Source of the DNA: Corynebacterium bovis DSM 20582 = CIP 54.80
Lineage (GTDB): Bacteria; Actinomycetota; Actinomycetes; Mycobacteriales; Mycobacteriaceae
Direction: 5' to 3'
Assembly: GCF_030408615.1 (NCBI RefSeq)
Contig: NZ_CP047187.1
Coordinates: forward strand, 1,054,001-1,118,000
Length of the DNA stretch: 64,000 nt
The notes below the pieces were generated by a model. It saw nothing but the letters and a program-made list of their open reading frames with translations, did not search any database and had not been told where the DNA came from. Both the position numbers and the translations under genes were made by a program. This document shows, one piece after another, positions 1 through 6,910 of this stretch (positions within the stretch are counted from its first letter, which is position 1; each line of letters opens with the position of its first letter).

Positions 1-16
1 GACGGAGGAGTCCCTG

Positions 17-802
17 TCAGTCATGGCGCACCACTTTCTGGACGGCGGAGACGAGGTGGTCGAGGACGAGCCCGATGACCCCGATGAGGACGATGGCGAC
101 GACGATCGCGTCGATGTCGAGCCGGTTCCACATCGTCCACACGAAGAAGCCGATGCCCTGCCCGCCGACGAGCATCTCGGCGGCGATGATGACCAGCCAC
201 GACGTCGACAGGGACAGCCGGAGCCCGGTGACGATGCCGGGCAGGGACGCCGGCAGCCACACGTTCCACAGCCGCGACCACCACGGGGTCCCGAGGGTGG
301 CGGCGAGGTTGACGTACGTCGGGTTGACCGACCGGACCGCGTCGACGGTGCTGATGAGCGTCGGCCAGACCGCCGAGAGCACGATGACGAACACCGCCGT
401 GTGCTCGGCGTCCCGGAGCAGCGCGAGCCCGATCGGCAGCCACGCCAGCGGCGACACCGGGCGCAGCACCTGGACGGCGGGGTCGACCGCGCGGCGCAGC
501 GTCGTACTCCTCCCGAGGGCGAACCCGAGCGGCACCGCGACGAGGGCGGCGACGGCGAACCCGAGCAGCACCCGGCGCAGGCTCGCCAGCAGGTGCCAGG
601 CGATCCCGACGTCCGCCGGCCCGTCCCGGTGGAGGGGGTCGGAGAGGATGTCGACGGCCCGGCGCGCGGTCCCCGTCGGGGTCGGGGCGAGGGGGCTCAG
701 CCATCCGAGGGACGACGCCGCCTGCCACAGCGCGAGGGCGGCCGCGAGGAGGGCCACGCCGAGGATCGTGGGGGCGGCGACGCGCCGTACGGTGCCGGTC
801 AT
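17..802 (-). CDS. NrtB/CynB-like ABC transporter permease
   Basis: Inner-membrane permease of 261 residues, the usual size for the nitrate/cyanate/sulfonate (NrtB/SsuC) family. It shows about six hydrophobic segments. RPVSPLAWLPIGL near residue 120 is a typical NrtB/CynB stretch, and the EAA coupling loop that docks on the ATPase is visible near residues 170-205 (NLAATLG through LPGIVTGLRLSL). The start ATG overlaps the stop of the upstream binding-protein gene by 4 bases (ATGA), so the two are translationally coupled. No ATPase gene lies between the permease and the left edge; it is probably the next gene outside the window. The substrate cannot be read from the sequence. Confidence 0.9.
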   Translation of the reverse strand: MTGTVRRVAAPTILGVALLAAALALWQAASSLGWLSPLAPTPTGTARRAVDILSDPLHRDGPADVGIAWHLLASLRRVLLGFAVAALVAVPLGFALGRSTTLRRAVDPAVQVLRPVSPLAWLPIGLALLRDAEHTAVFVIVLSAVWPTLISTVDAVRSVNPTYVNLAATLGTPWWSRLWNVWLPASLPGIVTGLRLSLSTSWLVIIAAEMLVGGQGIGFFVWTMWNRLDIDAIVVAIVLIGVIGLVLDHLVSAVQKVVRHD

Positions 803-1977
803 CGGGTGTCCTCCCGGATGCTGTCGGTGGGGTGGTCGGGGTCGAAGACACGGCCGTTGACCGTGAGGGTGCGGCCGGGGGTGTCCGGCAGGACGGTGGA
901 CCGGTCCCGGGGCAGCACGGCCCGGACGGCGGCCCGGATCGCGTCGTCCCCGGTGAACGCCCCGCCGCCGACCCCCCACCGGCCGAGCTGGGCGGTCATC
1001 CACGTCACGGCCGCCGGGTCCGTGGGGTCGCCGAAGCGGATCCGGTCGGGGTCCGTGACCGGGGTGCCGTGCCAGTCCGTGTACGTGCCCGCGAGCACGG
1101 GGGTGAGCAGGGCGGGCTTCTGGTTGAGGTAGCGGTCGGCGGCGAGGGACGACGCGACCTCCGCACGGTCCCCGGGGCTGTTCGCGAGGGTCGCGGCGTC
1201 CCGGAGTCCGGCGACGAGTCCGGCGGTGACGTCCGGGTGGGCGTCGTCCCAGTCCGCGGCGACGGCGACGCAGCAGCACGGGTGCCGGTCCCACAACGCC
1301 CGGGTGAGGGTGAATATCCGGCCCGCCCCGGAGGCCAGCGCCCGCTGGTTGAACGGTTCGGGACCGATGAAGCCGTCGATCCCGCCGACCTCCAGCTGGG
1401 CGACCATGTCGGCCGGGCGGAGCAGGCGGAGCTCGACGTCGCGCGTCGGGTCGACACCCGCGGCGGCCAGGTGGTCGCGGAGGAGCAGGGCGTGGACGGA
1501 GTACTCGAAGGGGATCGCCAGGACCGTCCCGCGGAGGTCCGCCGCCGATGTGACGTGTCCGACGTGCCGGGCGGCGAGGGTGAGGGCCTGCCCGTTGGTG
1601 TTCTGCGTGGCGATGATCCGGGTGGGGCGGCGGCCGGTGACGGCGCCGGAGGAGATGACGACGGGCATCGGGGTGAGCATGTGCGCGACGTCGATGTCCC
1701 CGGTGGCGTAGGCGCTCCACAGGTCGGCCCACCCGGCGAAGCGGCGGAGGGTGACGGACACCCCGTGCCGGGCGAAGAGGCCGCGGGCGTCGGCGAGGAC
1801 GAGCGGGGCGGCGCAGGCGATGGGCACGTAGCCGACGGTGACGGGGTCGCCCGGGGTGCCGCCGCCCGGGCCCGGTCCCGCGCACGCCGTGAGGGCCGAC
1901 ACGGCGGGGAGGGCCACGGCCCCGGCGGCGGTGAGGGCCGACCACCGGAGGACGTCGCGGCGGGAGATCGGGTCCAC
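799..1977 (-). CDS. NrtA/SsuA-like substrate-binding lipoprotein, Tat type
   Basis: Extracytoplasmic solute-binding component (392 residues) of the ABC importer. The N-terminus carries a twin-arginine motif (SRRDVLRW, residues 5-12) and a lipobox (LTAC), so it is probably exported folded by Tat and then lipidated. The body has the NrtA/CmpA layout: VGYVPIACAAPLVLAD at the start of the mature part and FIGPEPFNQRA in the middle, followed by an unusual run of three cysteines (HPCCCVA). The start is the GTG at 1977, with AGGAAGG about 7 bases upstream. It is the first gene of a minus-strand operon with the permease. Folded export is typical of cofactor-bound proteins, but no cofactor site is recognised here. 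Confidence 0.88.
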   Translation of the reverse strand: MDPISRRDVLRWSALTAAGAVALPAVSALTACAGPGPGGGTPGDPVTVGYVPIACAAPLVLADARGLFARHGVSVTLRRFAGWADLWSAYATGDIDVAHMLTPMPVVISSGAVTGRRPTRIIATQNTNGQALTLAARHVGHVTSAADLRGTVLAIPFEYSVHALLLRDHLAAAGVDPTRDVELRLLRPADMVAQLEVGGIDGFIGPEPFNQRALASGAGRIFTLTRALWDRHPCCCVAVAADWDDAHPDVTAGLVAGLRDAATLANSPGDRAEVASSLAADRYLNQKPALLTPVLAGTYTDWHGTPVTDPDRIRFGDPTDPAAVTWMTAQLGRWGVGGGAFTGDDAIRAAVRAVLPRDRSTVLPDTPGRTLTVNGRVFDPDHPTDSIREDTR

Positions 1978-2025
1978 GGGGGCCTTCCTGTCGTGGGGGC
2001 GGGCGGAGGGCGGTCCGGCGACAAC

Positions 2026-2038
2026 TAGACCGGTCTGT
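2026..2038. promoter_or_regulatory. Operator copy 1, TAGACCGGTCTGT
   Basis: The core AGACCGGTCT is a perfect 10-base palindrome lying about 50 bases upstream of the importer operon. Twelve of its 13 bases recur at 2151-2163. The size and symmetry fit a TetR-family operator, but no regulator gene is present in the window. Confidence 0.55.
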
Positions 2039-2150
2039 CTCTGATGCTGGGGAACTCTAGGTGACCCGGTGGGGGTTGTCCAGGGGGTGCCGGCGACCTG
2101 CGGTGACGGGCAGGTCCGGGTGGGGGTGCAGGCGCTTTCCCGGGGCCGTG

Positions 2151-2163
2151 TAGACCAGTCTGT
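2151..2163. promoter_or_regulatory. Operator copy 2, TAGACCAGTCTGT
   Basis: Second copy of the motif at 2026-2038, with one base changed (AGACCAGTCT, one mismatch from perfect symmetry). It overlaps the putative -35 of the rightward OsmC promoter. Copies on both sides of a divergent region suggest one regulator controls both operons. Confidence 0.55.
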
Positions 2164-2439
2164 ACGGACTTCCCCGGGCTGTGTTAGTCTCCGGTCACAT
2201 GCCCGGGTGGCCGCCGGCGACGACCGTCGTCGACCGTCGTCGACCACCCTCGTCCCCGCGGGTGACCGGCACGGTCGGCCCGCGGGGGTCACGGGACGTC
2301 CACGCCGGTCACGGGTGGCCAGACGCACCCAGCGACGCCGCGTGACGTGGGACCCGGGGGAGGCGGACCACATCCGTCGCCCGGCGTCGTCCCACGGCCC
2401 ACGGCCCGCCACTGACGGCACACCACTGAAGGAGCGCTC

Positions 2440-2988
2440 ATGTCCGATCTCACCCCGAACCACACCGCCGGCGAGCCGCTGGAGCCGATCAGCGCCGAGG
2501 ACCTCGCCGCCCTCGCCGCGAAGAACGTCGAGAACCCGGAGGGTGGCCGCAAGGTCATGCGCACCCACACCGAGGCCGACGGCCGCTTCCGCAACTACAC
2601 GCGCATCCGCGACCTCGAGCCGGTCCTCGTCTCCGAGCCGCCGCAGCTCCTCGGCGACAACTCCGCGCCGAACCCGACCGAGGTCGCCCAGGCCGCCCTC
2701 GGCGCCTGCATCTCCGTCGGCATCCAGGCGATCGCCACCCACCGCGGCGTGACGCTCACGGACATCCAGATCGACATCGAGGGCAGGATCGACGTCTCCC
2801 CGACGTGGGGTGTCGGCGACACCGGCGCGGACAAGCGCCCCGGTGTGTCCGACGTGCACGTGAAGATCCACCTCGAGGGTGACGCCGACCGCGAGACGCT
2901 GGACCAGATCCAGAAGGACGCCATCGAGTGGTCCCCTGTGGTCAACACCTACACCCGGCCGGCGACGCTCACCTCCGAGCTCGTCTGA
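2440..2988 (+). CDS. OsmC family protein
   Basis: A 182-residue OsmC/Ohr-superfamily protein. Members of this family are usually dimeric cytoplasmic proteins that reduce organic peroxides through two cysteines. Here one cysteine sits in the expected central helix (AALGACISVGIQAIA, about residues 86-100), but no second cysteine is visible. The two-cysteine peroxidase mechanism is therefore doubtful, and a binding or other thiol role is possible. It starts at ATG after GAAGGAGCG and is followed 47 bases later by an acyl-CoA-dehydrogenase-like gene, probably in the same operon. The pair diverges from an ABC importer across shared operators, which suggests a role in processing the imported compound. 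Confidence 0.85.
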   Translation: MSDLTPNHTAGEPLEPISAEDLAALAAKNVENPEGGRKVMRTHTEADGRFRNYTRIRDLEPVLVSEPPQLLGDNSAPNPTEVAQAALGACISVGIQAIATHRGVTLTDIQIDIEGRIDVSPTWGVGDTGADKRPGVSDVHVKIHLEGDADRETLDQIQKDAIEWSPVVNTYTRPATLTSELV

Positions 2989-3035
2989 CCCGACCCCTGC
3001 CGCCCCTCCCGCCCCGACCCCCCGAGGACACCGCC

Positions 3036-4148
3036 ATGCCCGAGACCCCCGCCTCCGTCGACCTCACCCCTCTCACGCTGCCGTCCGAGCTCGCCTCGAC
3101 CGTCGCGGAGAACGCGAAGGCGGTGGACACCGGGGACACGGACGCGCGCTACGCCCTGCCGCTGCTGGGCGAGGCCGGCCTCCTCGACGCCGGCGCCCCG
3201 GAGGACCGGGACGGCCGGCTCATCGACATGGTCCGGACGGTCCGTGAGCTGTCCCGGTACGACCTCTCCGTCGGCTTCACCGTGTGGGCGACGCGGATGA
3301 CCCTCGAGTACCTCCGCGCGTCGGAGAGCCTCCGGGCCGCGGAGCTCGCCCCGGCCCTCGCCGCCGGCGAGCGGCCCGGGGTGACCGGCATGGCCTCGGC
3401 GTTCAAGGACTTCGCCGGGTGCGGCGAGGTCGACCTCACCGCGGAGCGGGTCGACGGCGGTTACCGCGTCAGCGGGAAGCTGAACTGGGCGTCCAACCTC
3501 TACGACGACGCCGTCGTCGTGTCCGCCGCGACGACCGGGACGCCCGGGGACGGGGACGCGACGGCGACGAAGATCCTCTTCGTCGTCGAGGCCGGCGCCG
3601 AGGGGATGACCTTCGGCCGGCCCTTCGGGCTGCTCGGGCTCAACGCGACGGCGTCGGCGTGGGTGAGTCTCGACGGCGTGTTCGTCGCCGACGACGCCGT
3701 CCTCACGACGGACCTGCACCCCTTCCTCGCCCGGGTGCGGCCGACCTTCGCGCTGCTCCAGATCTCCGAGTGCATCGGCGTCGCCGAGGCGGCCGTCGCG
3801 GCCGCAGCGCCGCGGCTCACCGGGCTCAACGCCACGTTCCGTGAGGACTGGGACCGGGTGCGGGGGACCGTCGCGGACCTCGTCGAGCGTCAGGAGGAGA
3901 TCGTCGGCCGGGTCGCCGCGGGCACCGTCGACGCGGTCGCCCTGCTTGAGCTGCGGCTCGACGCCGCGGAGGCCGCCGTGGCCGCCGCGGGCGTGGAGGT
4001 GCGCGTGGCCGGGGGAGCCGGGTACGCCCGGACCTCGCCCGCGTCGCGCCGGTTCCGGGAGGCCGCGTTCATCCCCGTGCAGTCGCCGTCCGAGTCGCAG
4101 CTGCGGTGGGAGCTCGCCCGGGCGCGGGCCGGCGCCCTCTCCGCCTGA
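3036..4148 (+). CDS. Acyl-CoA dehydrogenase family flavoprotein
   Basis: A 370-residue protein with the acyl-CoA dehydrogenase fold: a helical N-terminal part, a beta domain (around YRVSGKLNWASNLYDDAVVV and FGLLGLNATASAWVSLDGVFV) and a C-terminal helical bundle. It lacks the usual catalytic-glutamate context of fatty-acid dehydrogenases. It resembles the SfnB/DszC-like branch, whose members include flavin-dependent oxygenases acting on sulfur or nitrogen compounds; this placement is from memory. The start ATG follows GAGGA with a spacing of about 7. It is co-directional with the OsmC gene. A desulfonation or oxidation role linked to the divergent importer is inference only. Confidence 0.8.
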   Translation: MPETPASVDLTPLTLPSELASTVAENAKAVDTGDTDARYALPLLGEAGLLDAGAPEDRDGRLIDMVRTVRELSRYDLSVGFTVWATRMTLEYLRASESLRAAELAPALAAGERPGVTGMASAFKDFAGCGEVDLTAERVDGGYRVSGKLNWASNLYDDAVVVSAATTGTPGDGDATATKILFVVEAGAEGMTFGRPFGLLGLNATASAWVSLDGVFVADDAVLTTDLHPFLARVRPTFALLQISECIGVAEAAVAAAAPRLTGLNATFREDWDRVRGTVADLVERQEEIVGRVAAGTVDAVALLELRLDAAEAAVAAAGVEVRVAGGAGYARTSPASRRFREAAFIPVQSPSESQLRWELARARAGALSA

Positions 4149-4269
4149 CGCGCGGGGCACGGTGCCTGTCGCCCGGCGGCCCCGCTTGCCGGGGGGGGGC
4201 AGCGTCGTTGAGGCGGGGGACGGCGTCGCCGGGGTGGGGCCCGGCGTCGTGGGGGCGGGGGCACGGCGT

Positions 4270-4281
4270 CGTTAATGAAAA
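4270..4281. promoter_or_regulatory. CGTTAATGAAAA motif, distal copy
   Basis: An AT-rich island in very GC-rich DNA, repeated 87 bases downstream (4357-4368). TAATGAAAA resembles one half of the actinobacterial Zur palindrome as remembered. It lies about 75 bases upstream of the inferred zinc-exporter promoter's start point. Confidence 0.45.
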
Positions 4282-4317
4282 CGGTGACAGCCGGGGTGAA
4301 TCACATGTCCGGAGGTC

Positions 4318-4346
4318 ATGACACCCGGAGCGCGGTGGCGTACAGT
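4318..4346 (+). promoter_or_regulatory. Promoter of the CDF zinc exporter
   Basis: A -35 ATGACA (4318-4323) and a -10 TACAGT (4341-4346) are separated by 17 bases, a good sigma-70-type (SigA) arrangement. The expected start point is near 4353, directly before the second TTAATGAAAA motif, so a protein bound there would block initiation. Confidence 0.6.
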
Positions 4347-4353
4347 GAGACCG

Positions 4354-4368
4354 TTCGTTAATGAAAAT
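4354..4368. promoter_or_regulatory. TTCGTTAATGAAAAT motif, proximal copy
   Basis: It lies between the inferred transcription start (about 4353) and the ribosome-binding site (4372-4376). It shares GTTAATGAAAA with the copy at 4270-4281. TAATGAAAATGA matches about half of a Zur-like palindrome. The position fits a repressor site for a metal-exporter gene; an ArsR-type regulator is the alternative. Confidence 0.45.
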
Positions 4369-4383
4369 GACGGAGGTCCTCCC

Positions 4384-5508
4384 TTGTCTCCTGCTCCTCA
4401 CGACCACTCCGCCACCGCGCACGACGCCGGCCACGACGGTCACAGTCACGACCCCGGCCACACCCACGACGCCGGCGCGGGCCACGCGCACGCCGGCCAC
4501 AACCACGACCACGCCCACGACGCCGGCGCGGGCCACGCGCACGCCGGCCACAACCACGACCACAGCCACAGCCACAGCCACGGCCACAGCCACGCGCCGC
4601 GCGGGGGCCGGGCGCTCGCCGTCGTCCTCGTCATGACGACGGTCATCCTCGTCGCCGAGGTCGTCGGGGGCATCGCCTCCGGCTCGCTCGCCCTCCTCGC
4701 CGACGCCGGCCACATGTTCTCCGACTCCGCCGGGCTCCTCCTCGCCGGCGTCGCCCTCGTCGTCGGGCGGCGGCCCGCGAACGCGGCGGCCACGTACGGC
4801 TTCCGCCGGGCGGAGGTGCTCGCCGCCGCCGTCAACGCCGTGGCGATCGCGGCGATCTCCGTGTGGATCCTCGTTGCGGCGTTCCAGCGGCTGGGGAAGG
4901 GGGTGGAGGTCGAGACCGGCCTCATGATGGTCGTCGCGCTCATCGGTCTCGCCGCGAACGTCGTCTCCGCGGTGATCCTCAACCGGTCGGCGGGGGAGTC
5001 GCTGAACATCCGGGGCGCGTACCTGCATGTCCTCGCCGACCTGCTGGGGTCGGTCGCGGTCATCGTGGCGGGTCTCGTCATCACCTTCACGGGGTGGACG
5101 CCGGCGGACACGGTGGCGTCGGTCCTCATCGTGCTCATCATCCTGCCGCGCACGTGGTCGCTGTTCCGGCAGGCGTGGCGGGTGCTCATGGAGCAGGTCC
5201 CGGCCGGGGTGGACGTCGAGGGGATCCGGCGGCGGGTCGAGGCGGTGCCCGGGGTGTCGCGGGCGCACGACCTCCACGTGTGGTCCGTCGACGGGGAGGG
5301 GCTCGTCGCGACGGTCCACGTGGTCCGCGACGGGGAGGCCGCCGCGGGGTGCGGGATGCTCGACGCGGTCCACGCGGTGCTCCGTGCCGACGGGATCGGT
5401 CACGCGACGGTGCAGGTCGAGGACCCCGGTCACGCCGAGCACGAGGAGGCGCGGTGTGACGCCCCGGAGGGTGTCGACGAGGCCGGCCGCCCCGCCGCCC
5501 ACCCCTGA
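4384..5508 (+). CDS. zitB: Cation diffusion facilitator, zinc exporter (ZitB/CzcD type)
   Basis: Inner-membrane metal/proton antiporter, 374 residues if started at the TTG at 4384. That start is preferred because GGAGG sits 7 bases before it, downstream of a good promoter. The first 73 residues are a histidine-rich cytoplasmic metal-binding arm containing a 17-residue tandem repeat. Six membrane segments follow. The HD-HD metal site is intact (H110/D114 in HMFSD, H215/D219 in HVLAD), which in this family predicts Zn(II)/Cd(II) rather than Mn or Fe. The C-terminal cytoplasmic domain is typical. Two TTAATGAAAA motifs upstream and the neighbouring COG0523 gene point to zinc homeostasis. In Streptomyces zitB is Zur-controlled. 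Confidence 0.9.
   Translation: MSPAPHDHSATAHDAGHDGHSHDPGHTHDAGAGHAHAGHNHDHAHDAGAGHAHAGHNHDHSHSHSHGHSHAPRGGRALAVVLVMTTVILVAEVVGGIASGSLALLADAGHMFSDSAGLLLAGVALVVGRRPANAAATYGFRRAEVLAAAVNAVAIAAISVWILVAAFQRLGKGVEVETGLMMVVALIGLAANVVSAVILNRSAGESLNIRGAYLHVLADLLGSVAVIVAGLVITFTGWTPADTVASVLIVLIILPRTWSLFRQAWRVLMEQVPAGVDVEGIRRRVEAVPGVSRAHDLHVWSVDGEGLVATVHVVRDGEAAAGCGMLDAVHAVLRADGIGHATVQVEDPGHAEHEEARCDAPEGVDEAGRPAAHP
4463..4564 (+). repeat. 51-bp tandem repeat coding a His-rich arm
   Basis: Two near-identical 51-base units (4463-4513 and 4514-4564) each encode 17 residues (HDAGAGHAHAGHNHDH with one flanking residue). They double the number of metal-binding histidines in the exporter's N-terminus. Confidence 0.9.
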
Positions 5509-5514
5509 CGGCCA

Positions 5515-5537
5515 CTATTGGAAACAATCCCCAATAG
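5515..5537. promoter_or_regulatory. Inverted repeat CTATTGG-N9-CCAATAG
   Basis: A perfect 7-base inverted repeat around a 9-base centre, ending 5 bases before the -10 box of the downstream GTPase gene. It therefore overlaps the -35/-10 spacer. This is a strong operator candidate. COG0523 genes are commonly Zur targets, but the sequence is not a clear Zur box. Confidence 0.6.
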
Positions 5538-5542
5538 ACGGG

Positions 5543-5548
5543 TAGAGT
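5543..5548 (+). promoter_or_regulatory. -10 box TAGAGT, leaderless promoter
   Basis: TAGAGT ends 7 bases before the ATG of the GTPase gene and no Shine-Dalgarno sequence is present, so the mRNA probably begins at the start codon. Confidence 0.55.
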
Positions 5549-5555
5549 GCCGGGA

Positions 5556-6635
5556 ATGACCGCACAGACCCCCGTCACCATCCTCTCCGGGTTCCTCGGA
5601 TCCGGGAAGACGACGCTGCTCAACGACATCCTCGGCAACCGCGACGGACGTCGCATCGCCGTCATCGTCAACGACTTCTCCGAGGTCAACATCGACGCCG
5701 CCCTCGTCGCCGGCGAAGGCCACCTCACGCGCGGCGAGGACCGGTTCGTCGAGCTCACCAACGGGTGCATCTGCTGCACCCTCCGCGAGGACCTCATCGA
5801 GTCGACCGGCATCTCCGAGCCCATGCCCGTCGCCGCGACGTTCGACTGGCGGTGGGAGGACGGCACCCGCCTCGCCGACACCGCGCCCATCGACACCATG
5901 GTCACCCTCGTCGACGCCGTCCAGTTCCTCCGCCTCATCGGGAAACGCCGGACGCTCGCCGACGAGAACGTCGCCGTCGGCCCCGACGACGACCGCACCG
6001 TCGCCGACCTGCTCGTCGACCAGGTGGAGTTCGCCGACCGCATCTTCGTCACGAAGGCCGACCGGGTGAGCCGGGCGCAACTGGAGCGCACGGTCGCGCT
6101 CGTCCGCCGGATGAACCCGCGTGCGCGCGTCGACACCCTCGTCCACGGCCGGGTCACCGACATCGACAGCGACCCAACCGGGAGCCGGGGCGGCACGACC
6201 GCCGTGGACCTCATCCTCGGCGCGCACCTCTACAACGAGGCGACCGCGCGCACGTGGCAGGGGTTCACCGACGAGATCGAGAACCCGCACGACCCGGAGA
6301 CCGAGGAGTACGGCATCAGCTCCGTCGTCTTCCGGGGCGACCGGCCCTTCGACCGCGGACGCCTCCTCGAGGCGCTGCGCGCCACCCCCGGACTCGTCCG
6401 GTCGAAGGGGTACTGCTGGATCTCCGACCGGCTGGACGCGGTGCAGGTGTGGCACCAGGCGGGGCCGGACCTCACGATCCAGCCCGCGGGGCAGTGGGCC
6501 GCGGCGGGCCTGACGCCCGGCAACGAGGTCGTGCTCATCGGCGTGGGCTTCGACCGCGCCGCCGCGGTGACGCGGTTCACCGACGCGATGCTCACCGACG
6601 CCGAGGCGGCGGCGCTCGTCGGCGAGCCGGCCTGA
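5556..6635 (+). CDS. COG0523 (CobW/YciC/ZNG) metallochaperone GTPase with internal deletion
   Basis: GTP-dependent metal-insertion chaperone, 359 residues. Visible motifs are Walker A GFLGSGKT (12-19), the metal-binding GCICC motif (70-74), TKAD for guanine recognition (about 166-169) and a C-terminal CobW_C domain. In family members CxCC is followed by about 20 residues (a helix and the Walker-B strand, ending DYLxIEST). Here LREDL (76-80) runs straight into IESTGISEP (81-89), so roughly 17-20 residues are missing at about nt 5790-5800 without loss of frame. The ESTG residues remain but their supporting strand is truncated, so GTPase function is uncertain. The gene has a leaderless start and lies 47 bases after the zinc exporter, with its own inverted-repeat operator. 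Confidence 0.88.
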   Translation: MTAQTPVTILSGFLGSGKTTLLNDILGNRDGRRIAVIVNDFSEVNIDAALVAGEGHLTRGEDRFVELTNGCICCTLREDLIESTGISEPMPVAATFDWRWEDGTRLADTAPIDTMVTLVDAVQFLRLIGKRRTLADENVAVGPDDDRTVADLLVDQVEFADRIFVTKADRVSRAQLERTVALVRRMNPRARVDTLVHGRVTDIDSDPTGSRGGTTAVDLILGAHLYNEATARTWQGFTDEIENPHDPETEEYGISSVVFRGDRPFDRGRLLEALRATPGLVRSKGYCWISDRLDAVQVWHQAGPDLTIQPAGQWAAAGLTPGNEVVLIGVGFDRAAAVTRFTDAMLTDAEAAALVGEPA

Positions 6636-6706
6636 GCGCGCGGACCGACCGCGCCGGTCACCGGCCCGCGCGCCGGGGCGGCGCGTCGTCTGTCCGTCGT
6701 CCACGA

Positions 6707-6712
6707 TATGCT
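6707..6712 (+). promoter_or_regulatory. Candidate serA promoter -10 (TATGCT), long leader
   Basis: TATGCT is the best -10 match before serA; no good -35 is visible. If it is used, the leader is about 190 bases (to 6910). The leader contains short dyads such as GGTGCACC but no recognised riboswitch or convincing leader peptide. Confidence 0.35.
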
Positions 6713-6910
6713 GTGTGCGTCGCACGCCACACCGCGGTGACGGTGTAGCCCGTGTCGCACCACGGCACAGAAACACCGGCGGAGTCGTCGCACCGGACAT
6801 CCCGGTGCACCGCCGCTCCAGCCCGCACCACGGTCGCCAGGCGTGGGCCCCTCCGCGCCGACGCGGTCGTGCCGGTGCGGGGAGAACACCGAATCATCCC
6901 AGGAGATCCT

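Larger units (their letters stand above)
1978..2439. promoter_or_regulatory. Divergent intergenic region, ABC importer versus OsmC operon
   Basis: This 462-base stretch has no convincing gene. It holds two copies of an operator-like palindrome (2026-2038 and 2151-2163). A candidate rightward -10 box, TAGTCT, lies at 2185-2190, with a weak -35 (TGTACG, 2161-2166) that the second operator copy overlaps. If so, the OsmC mRNA would have a leader of about 240 bases. A short direct repeat of CGTCGTCGAC lies near 2220-2245. No riboswitch class was recognised in the leader. Confidence 0.5.

Noticed and set aside
2026-2038. McbR operator for the importer
   Set aside because: The McbR site as known is TAGAC-N6-GTCTA; here the half-sites are only 2 bases apart, so a different TetR-type regulator is more likely.
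2069-2439. Open frame in the divergent region before the OsmC gene
   Set aside because: It runs into the OsmC gene out of frame, and no family resemblance or ribosome-binding site is seen; the stretch is better explained as leader and operators.
6713-6910. Riboswitch in the serA leader
   Set aside because: No known serine- or glycine-type riboswitch core is recognisable; only short dyads are present.
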